Shown: one piece after another, positions 59,401-64,000 of the stretch
Numbering within the stretch: the first letter of the stretch is position 1
Layout of the letters: each line of letters opens with the position of its first letter
Source of the DNA: Strongylocentrotus purpuratus
Lineage: Eukaryota > Echinodermata > Echinoidea > Camarodonta > Strongylocentrotidae
Assembly: GCF_000002235.5 (NCBI RefSeq)
Contig: NW_022145615.1
Location: 11,882,391 to 11,946,390, forward strand
Direction: 5' to 3'
Length of the DNA: 64,000 bases
Notes under the pieces: model-generated
Seen by the model: only the letters and a program-made list of their open reading frames with translations
Database searches by the model: none
Told to the model about the DNA's origin: nothing
Position numbers and translations under genes: made by a program

Positions 59401-62400
59401 AAAGTTTCATCCAAGATTCGTCTTCCGGTTCAAGTAAGCTACGACTCTGCCTCAGATTTCTTTTGTGTTGTTTTTAGCTTTTACTAATTGCTATATTTTT
59501 AACATGTTTCATTGCTGTTATTGGTTTTTAGATTATTATAATTATTCATGTGAGCCTTGATATTCATGTATCACTGGTAAGCAAACATTAATAACGTATA
59601 CAAATTGTAGTAGACCCTTACAGTGCCTTTATACAACATTTTAAAGCCCCTCTAAAGTGTTGGGGGCCCCAAAAATTTGATGGCAAAATTTCACCTAAAT
59701 TGTATCATAATGTGAAAGAGGATGTCATTTAAGACACATTTCTACAAGGATTTTCAAAACAAATGTGTTCGAAGTTGAATATTGATAAAAGAATACAAAA
59801 TTGAGGTTTTCTGCGTACAACAGAAAACCCAAAACAAAAATGTAGCATCTTTTTTTTGCCTTGGTTTACCGAGCCATATCTGAACAAGCCTTTTAAGAGC
59901 TTTTACTTTTACCCGTTTATATTTTCCTGTTTTCCTTCTCCAGTCTTCCTGGTATGTGCAATCATTGCTGTATGGCTTGTGTGAGGAAATCAACAGAATA
60001 GGAGGCCATGCTCTCTCAAGGTAAGGCAGGATTTATTGACATCTTTTTGCTTATTTGTCTTTTATTTTTGCATATTTCCACATAATAGAAGGTAATATAC
60101 AAACTAGATACATATACTCTATTTACAAAAGTTGAATGACATATATAATTAAATAATTATACCTTTGAAGAAAAAAAACATAGATGACAAATCATTTCAA
60201 AATTGAAAAATGCAGGAGACTCCCACCTTTATTCATTGCAGTATAAAGATCAAATGCTTGGTCTGCTTATTTTGTGAAAGAATAGTCTGTAAAAAAAAAT
60301 GGACCCAGTGAGATTTGAAATGGTCCTCTTTTGTGTTTTAACCCAGGAGTGTCGTATCCCAGCTTGTGAATACTACCAGCACCGGGCTTCTCAGGGCATA
60401 CCAGTCTGCTATTGATGAAAGGTCAAAGGTCAAAGGCGAAGGTCATTCTAAGCTGACCCAACCTCGGTCTCTTCAGCTTCTGTTTGATGTGAGGTTCATC
60501 GGTAGCGTGATGTCTGGCAGAGGGGATGATAAAAAGGTAACTACATCAACTTTTATATCATCCTCTAGAAACTCTCACCTATTACACTCCTGAATAGTGT
60601 GGATTCACAATTAACAGCGCCTCCACCTTGTAGATCGACATCTTTCAACTATTGAGTGCAACAAAAAACTAGCCACAGAGCGAAATGACCGAATTAATCA
60701 AATGAGATTGATTTTTCAGGAATCAGCACATATTTAAATATTGAATTTGGATGTGAATGGATGTGATCCAACCCATCAATTGACTCTGACTGAAAATTGG
60801 ACCCGATTTTGGACAAAAATCAATACAAATGGTCATTTTTTACTAAAAAGTGACTGATATGACCAATAAGATCTGACCCTGGATAAGATATTTAGACCTT
60901 ACCCACCACAAATTCTGATTAAATCCTCTTAGTTCCTAGGGTTTATAACAGTGCCACAGCTGATATTTTTTGTTGACTCTCTTCCTAAAACGCATCACAT
61001 GAAATTGACTAAACTTGACAAAATTAAGAATTCCTCTACCTGTTTCTGTTTCTGGGAGAAATATATACCTACAGGTAGTCCTATAATGTTCAAATTTATA
61101 GTACAGGTGTAAACACATTGAAGGGAGATGGTCGTCAGTTTCTATGTGCAGTAAGTCATAATTCGCTGACACCAGACTTGGTGGAGGTACCATTGATGGG
61201 TTTACAAGTCTCGCACACAGCAAACCCGTGTAAAAATAACCAACCAGTCTCTCAGAGAGTCTTCGGTTGAGGGAAATGTAAGGTAATGACTTTCCAAAGG
61301 GGCGATTTGGGGAAAATGCAGAGCATCACATGAGGCCTGTTGGTCATACAACTGAATGTTAATCCTTGTGATTGACAAAACCATTGTGTCATTGAGCTAT
61401 TAGCCCCACTTTTCAGGGGGAACACATAAATGTTTTAAATAGTGTGTGTAGTATTAATAAACACTCTTTTTCTCTCGTTTTCCAGGACAACTCTCGGTTT
61501 AACGACCAGCTACAAAGACTGGTCGACATACTAGAAGGGTTCATTGACCCCTTTGACCTGGATGTATTTACACCTCATATGACCTCCAACCTCAACAGAC
61601 ATGTCCATAGATGCTCAGTAAGTCTTTACTTGATTCTTTCTGTAAAATCCACCAATTATATTATTAATGTGTTTTGTTTTTAATCTGTGTATATTACATT
61701 TTTTGTGTACCATGTATATTTGATGGACTTCAGCCAGAGTTGTCTTAAGCTTGGCATTTTCTAGGTTTTTTTAGAGGTTAATTCATGGTGTTTCAAGTGA
61801 CCATTAAAGCCTGTGTGTACTAGTTTGGCCAGGGGGATTAGACTGACCCTGCAGGGTCACTGGCAGGTGGTTATCTCATCAAATCAGCTCTCAATAAACA
61901 TAAGAAAAAGGGAACCATGGGGGATCACACGATCAACGGGCACCGCTTAGGCATTGTTGAATATATAAGAGAGCAAGTAGCTGCAAGTAGTGCAGTCCCG
62001 CATTAAAGGTAAACTCAACCTTGATAGCAAACTACTCTAGAGGAAGGCAGACAAATCAGAGAAGTAGACTGGTGAGAGTTTTACTTAAATTCGACCACAA
62101 AAAGTAGATACCTAATGTTGATCTTTTTTTGTTGATGCCCACTCCTACAGCTTCTGCTGGGTTTCTTGACCAGTCCCGACCGTCACATGTTCTCCGGCCA
62201 TCGGTCATCCAGCGCTGGCTACCAGGAGCAGCATAACGTCTTGCCTCTGACCGCCAAGCAGGTTCGATTCAGCCTTCTCCCTCTGAGCACGACGACCACA
62301 CTGGGGAGCAAGCTCACGCTCCAACCTGCCATACACAGACAGAAGCAACTGCAGGTACGTAATGTCTCCAGGGGGGTGTTTCACAAAGATCCTAAGTCGA

Positions 62401-63547
62401 ACTTAACTCTTAAGTTGGACTTATGGAGAGCCATTTCTAGCCTTTAAAAAGATATATTCAAATGCGAAAATTCAAGTATTTTAGACTTTTTATTAATTCC
62501 ACATCAAGAACTTGAAATTTTCTTGATGATAGAAAATTTGAATGGTTTGAATCAACATTTTATGCCTTTTAAAATAACTTGTACAAAATATTTTTCATAG
62601 ATCATGCTATTGGCTTTTTATAGTTGTTAAGTCCCACTTAGAGATAAGTTCAATTTAAGATCTTTGTGAAACACCCCCATGTTCAAAGAGCCTATCCGAT
62701 GAACACACAGCCTTATATCAATGGAAAGTTAAATGAACATAGAATACAAATATATAGGAATAAACAACAAATCCAACATCAGAAGACAAAAAACATAGAC
62801 CCCGTTCTCACTCACTTTGAAAGTGGTCTTAGTTAGACCGCTTCAGAGGAACGGGTTTTGAGGAACGGTTTGCGAGCGTTCACACTCCGAGCAGTTTTTT
62901 ATGGCTCAAACCGCTCCACGAGTCAAAGTGGTCTTGTTGCTATGGCAGCTCAGCAGGTCAATTTTTTTGCGCGCGGAATACAAACCGTATGTACCGTACT
63001 ACATGTTTCGCACGGAACGTCACTAGCTCACTTCCGGTCAAAGTACGCTTCCGTTCACATTGCACGTTAGAGCGGTCCAAACCGCTCTTAATAAGACCAC
63101 CTCCCAAGGTGGTCTTCTGGAGCGGTCCAGAAGTCCACTTCCTGGACCACTTTGACCGTTCTCACTCACCTAAGAACTGCTCCTGAGGAACGGGTCTTAG
63201 TTAGACCGCTCCAACGAAGTGAATGAGAACGGGGTCATAGATCTACAAACCCTGCCATAAAACCACTTTTAGATAGGTTTATGCTTCCAAATTTAGAGGA
63301 AAGGGGAAATGCTAAAAATACAAATTTTACCTTCCTTACTGAATACACCTTCATTGAGCTTTAACTGAAATTCACTTGTGAATTTTGGGTAGTTTTGGGG
63401 TGTCTGGTCACATATTTTACTTAACTGTTTTGTAGATAAAAGCACATAACTATATCAAATGATCTAACCTTGTTTTCAGATACATGGCATTGATGTAGAT
63501 TTGTTTCTCTCTCTCTTTCTCCCTCTCCCCCTCTCTCCCTTTCTCTT

Positions 63548-63581
<34 letters not shown>

Positions 63582-63781
63582 ATTCTCTTCCTCTCTCTCT
63601 CTCTTATTCTCTCTCTCTCTCTCTTTCCCTCTTTCTCACTCTCTAGAAGTCATCCTTGGACAGGTCATCCCCGATGGAAGCCATCCTTCACAAGTCTCGC
63701 TCCTCTCCCGCGTCCCTCTCGTCCCGTCTCAGCTCCAGTCTCAAATCAGGCTGGCTCTCTAACCTCGGCGGACAGTCTTGA
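42264..63781 (+). CDS. COG1: COG1, conserved oligomeric Golgi complex subunit 1, complete
   Basis: Twenty-seven exons give 968 residues (human about 980). COG1 belongs to lobe A of the eight-subunit COG tether, which acts at Golgi membranes in retrograde intra-Golgi transport and so maintains glycosylation enzymes. Family matches span the whole chain: LRQMVGERYRDLIEAADTI (residues 38-56), LLLDIPEKIW, HATQLYLLACH, CSIMLLEDTSPRQ, ITSIR/TSIRGLTSIRDAVWDLL, SSKIRLPVQSSWYVQSLLYG, CEEINRIGGHAL, IDPFDLDVFTPHMTSNLNR, QHNVLPLTAKQVRFSLLPLS and a C-terminal GWLSNLGGQS. The ATG at 42264 is chosen because MSIADLSTNQLFEKYTIEEI aligns with the human N-terminal EEIRGLE region; an in-frame earlier start is not evident. 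All 26 introns are GT-AG and phase-consistent. Confidence 0.97.
42398..42660. repeat. GAT/ATG microsatellite in COG1 intron 1
   Basis: Interrupted GATGAT runs with repeated GAGAATGATGATG and AGAATGTTGATGAT units. The minus strand gives His/Ser-rich open frames that are not genes. Confidence 0.9.
43112..43314 (+). mobile_element. tRNA-derived SINE in COG1 intron 2
   Basis: Head GTGTCATGGTCTGGTGG, B box AGTTCAAATCC (43165-43175), body GGCACTAACATCCCTGGTAA and ATTAAGCGCTATATAAAAGC, ending in an ATTATTATTATT tail. Full length and clearly related to 5569-5771. Confidence 0.88.
45955..46025 (+). mobile_element. tRNA-like SINE head fragment
   Basis: GGCGAGTTGGCTCGGTCAGT followed by TTAAGCGTCTGCCTGTCGAA looks like the D-arm/anticodon side of a tRNA-derived SINE. 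The B box is weak. Located in COG1 intron 6. Confidence 0.5.
47637..48038 (+). mobile_element. Family-A MITE in COG1 intron 9
   Basis: Ends TAAAGATAAAG and TCTTTACCTTTAAG. Contains the GCACACGTGCACAACAAGTG insert comparable to that in 40503-40913. Confidence 0.9.
48314..54594 (+). CDS. COG1: COG1 exons 10-19, central part
   Basis: Exons: 48314-48418, 48949-49002, 49604-49675, 50354-50541, 51061-51165, 51915-52153, 52791-52988, 53695-53796, 53934-54041 and 54552-54594. Exon 13 encodes DFHPTLRSSTDPIAAPYLQE and TSIRGLTSIRDAVWDLLQE, matching human FQPTLRTLAHPISQEYLKD and GLAGIRDAMWELL. Exon 15 encodes the SSDLPSPMAWRGGA segment. Exons 10-12 all enter and leave in phase 1, so each could be skipped without shifting the frame. 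Confidence 0.95.
49426..49503 (-). mobile_element. Headless SINE body fragment
   Basis: Reverse complement gives GGCACTAATGTCCTTTGGCA then AGACATTAATCTACATTTGCC and CCACCCAGGTGTTAAATGGG, matching the body of the 5569-5771 SINE without the tRNA-like head. Located in COG1 intron 11. Confidence 0.8.
49965..50236. repeat. Family-D repeat, copy 1
   Basis: GTCGTCAGTTTCCATGTGCA, TTCGCTGACACCAAACT, CACACAGCAAACCCAC, GAGCCTTCGGTTGATG and AAACCTGTTTGGTCATAAAA recur in the same order at 61120-61400. Noncoding, COG1 intron 12. Confidence 0.87.
50579..50891 (-). mobile_element. Family-A' MITE, inverted copy in COG1 intron 13
   Basis: Minus-strand copy of the 6268-6622 type. It starts 37 bp after the exon 13 donor with AAAGGTAAAGACCAG and ends with the GGTGCAAAATATCCATTCAA end. 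Confidence 0.85.
52179..52303 (+). pseudogene. Scrambled partial copies of COG1 exons 16 and 15 in intron 15
   Basis: Positions 52179-52209 repeat exon 16 positions 52894-52924 (31 of 31 bases by eye). After 13 bp, 52223-52303 repeats exon 15 positions 52032-52108 with a few substitutions and a 3-bp insertion. The order is the reverse of the genuine exon order (16 before 15). Neither fragment carries its splice sites, so it is probably spliced out with the intron. Confidence 0.92.
53471..53514. repeat. Small perfect hairpin in COG1 intron 16
   Basis: GGGGGATCCAC (53471-53481) pairs perfectly with GTGGATCCCCC (53504-53514) around a 22-nt loop. Confidence 0.85.
55142..55396. repeat. Family-E repeat, copy 2
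   Basis: Matches 33415-33680 across its length with scattered substitutions and small gaps; ends CCTGAAAGGGTTAAA. COG1 intron 19. Confidence 0.82.
55543..63781 (+). CDS. COG1: COG1 exons 20-27, C-terminal part
   Basis: Exons: 55543-55607, 58433-58526, 59356-59433, 59944-60020, 60347-60536, 61486-61617, 62151-62354 and 63647-63781. Exons 22-25 hold the highly conserved C-terminal segments (KIRLPVQ, SSWYVQSLLYGLCEEINRIG, LQLLFDVRFI, IDPFDLDVFTPHM). The last exon encodes a Ser-rich KSRSSPASLSSRLSSSLKSG followed by WLSNLGGQS and TGA (63779-63781). It is preceded by a 130-bp CT microsatellite that doubles as the acceptor's pyrimidine tract. Confidence 0.96.
55608..58432 (+). other. COG1 intron 20, largest intron
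   Basis: 2.8 kb containing the truncated LINE (55617-56235) and then 1.4 kb bounded by 19-bp inverted repeats at 56216-56234 and 57653-57671. The second part has a palindromic TGACGTCA (56410-56417) and GC-richer patches. A 101-codon minus-strand frame (56835-57140) has no recognised domain and is not called. Confidence 0.7.
55617..56235 (-). mobile_element. 5'-truncated non-LTR retrotransposon, 3' end
   Basis: Read on the minus strand, positions 56229-56008 encode the end of a reverse-transcriptase ORF without internal stops, including FHIPGVRTLVSQNTIFFRG, PKIWNDIPIDIRLS and FKRKFKLYLLRQYSIVQ, then TAA (56008-56010). The GPKIWNDIP...IR...SLNSFKRKFKLYLL pattern is typical of the C-terminus of several LINE clades. 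The element ends near 55617 with GAACTT repeats (TTCAAG on the plus strand), just 10 bp after the COG1 exon 20 donor. Its 5' end is truncated or rearranged. Confidence 0.85.
59160..59219 (+). pseudogene. Histone H3 tail coding fragment in COG1 intron 21
   Basis: Sixty bases encode [20 protein letters not shown], identical to histone H3 residues 8-27, including Lys9, Ser10, Lys14, Lys18, Lys23 and Lys27. Similarity stops abruptly on both sides: upstream is AT-rich intron, downstream reads ATT ATA GAT TAA. The GC-rich composition contrasts with its surroundings. There is no start codon, no globular domain and no poly(A) tail, so it is a fragment, not a working gene. Confidence 0.92.
59642..59840. 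mobile_element. Family-C half copy in COG1 intron 22
   Basis: Contains TAAAGCCCCTCTAAAGTGTT, TTTGATGGCAAAATTTCACC and GTGAAAGAGGATGTCATTT, matching the left arm of 23594-23955; the right arm is absent. Confidence 0.87.
61120..61400. repeat. Family-D repeat, copy 2
   Basis: Same landmarks as 49965-50236 (GTCGTCAGTTTCTATGTGCA, TTCGCTGACACCAGACT, CACACAGCAAACCCG, GAGTCTTCGGTTGAGG, GGCCTGTTGGTCATACAACT). COG1 intron 24. Confidence 0.87.
61803..62006. mobile_element. Family-B MITE in COG1 intron 25
   Basis: TTAAAGCCTGTGTGTACTAG, CTCTCAATAAACATAAGAAA and GTGCAGTCCCGCATTAAAG ends match copies 1 and 3. Confidence 0.9.
62368..62679. mobile_element. GGGTGTTTCACAAA foldback in COG1 intron 26
   Basis: Full-length copy with GGGGGGTGTTTCACAAAGAT and ATCTTTGTGAAACACCCCC ends. 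It starts only 13 bp after the exon 26 donor (62354|62355). Confidence 0.92.
62798..63236. mobile_element. 439-bp MITE in COG1 intron 26
   Basis: Ends GACCCCGTTCTCACTCACTT and AAGTGAATGAGAACGGGGTC form terminal inverted repeats, with ATA flanking both sides (62795-62797, 63237-63239), consistent with a 3-bp target duplication. The interior has repeated GGTCTTAGTTAGACCGCT and GAGGAACGGGT phrases. Confidence 0.9.
63506..63645. repeat. CT microsatellite before the last COG1 exon
   Basis: (CT)n with T/C interruptions runs straight into the acceptor CTCTCTAG of exon 27, so it forms an unusually long pyrimidine tract. Confidence 0.93.
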
Positions 63782-63843
63782 AATGTTAAAAACCGTAGAA
63801 ATTTCAATGCGCAATGTGTTACACCTAAGTTGAACTTATCTCT

Positions 63844-63948
63844 ACATGGGCGTAAATCCTTACGTAATACGTATTGTTCAGGGGGGGGATGAATGAATAG
63901 ATCATCCCCCCTGAACAATAGGTATCAATTACAGATTTACGCCCATGT
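63844..63948. mobile_element. 105-bp hairpin element inserted in another foldback, COG1 3' UTR
   Basis: Ends ACATGGGCGTAAAT and ATTTACGCCCATGT pair, and the inner TATTGTTCAGGGGGG pairs with CCCCCCTGAACAATA, leaving a short loop near 63890-63902. It is flanked by the direct repeat ATCTCT (63838-63843 and 63949-63954). Flanking sequence belongs to the GGGTGTTTCACAAA family; copy 1 has a single ATCTCT at 12421-12426, so it is an empty-site match. Confidence 0.93.
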
Positions 63949-64000
63949 ATCTCTAAGTTGGACTTAATAATCATGGAAAGCCGTTAGCATCTTTGAAAAT

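Noticed and set aside
1..64000. CRISPR arrays, operons, phage or bacterial mobile systems
   Set aside because: Nothing of the kind is present; gene structure is intron-rich animal nuclear DNA throughout.

Overview
This is a stretch of animal nuclear genome. It is AT-rich and intron-rich, has GT-AG splice sites throughout, and carries no operons or bacterial genes. The density of small inverted-repeat elements and tRNA-derived SINEs ending in ATT repeats, and the frequent TACATGTA-type words, suggest an echinoderm, most likely a sea urchin. That assignment is by familiarity, not by search.

Three protein-coding genes were rebuilt exon by exon, and reading phase matches at every junction. (1) At 569-25088 (+) lies the downstream part of a Golgi coiled-coil/acidic protein, best read as GOLIM4 (GPP130)-like; its N-terminal exons are left of the window. 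Order: coiled-coil exons (569-5495), Gln-rich exons (6735-9825), acidic exons (10434-19051, ending in a six-copy 11-residue repeat), then three small exons (22238-25088) giving a different C-terminus. (2) At 31766-41522 (-) lies a complete 12-exon DAP3 / mitoribosomal protein mS29 gene (422 aa) with an intact P-loop. (3) At 42264-63781 (+) lies a complete 27-exon COG1 gene (968 aa), subunit 1 of the conserved oligomeric Golgi complex.

GOLIM4-like and DAP3 are tail to tail, with about 6.7 kb of UTR and repeats between stop codons. DAP3 and COG1 are head to head, with 741 bp between start codons, probably a shared promoter; it holds a long inverted repeat. COG1 and a GPP130-type protein are functionally linked in vertebrate cells, where GPP130 stability depends on COG, so their proximity is notable.

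Most remaining sequence is introns full of repeats: several MITE families (some nested, with empty sites visible elsewhere in the window), SINEs, two non-LTR reverse-transcriptase remnants and low-complexity tracts. The least expected features are partial exon duplications inside introns of all three genes: a decaying array of DAP3 exon 3 copies, a scrambled exon 16/15 fragment in COG1, and a dead acceptor copy in the GOLIM4-like gene. A 60-bp piece encoding 20 residues of the histone H3 tail also lies in a COG1 intron. I saw no evidence of a new multi-gene system.
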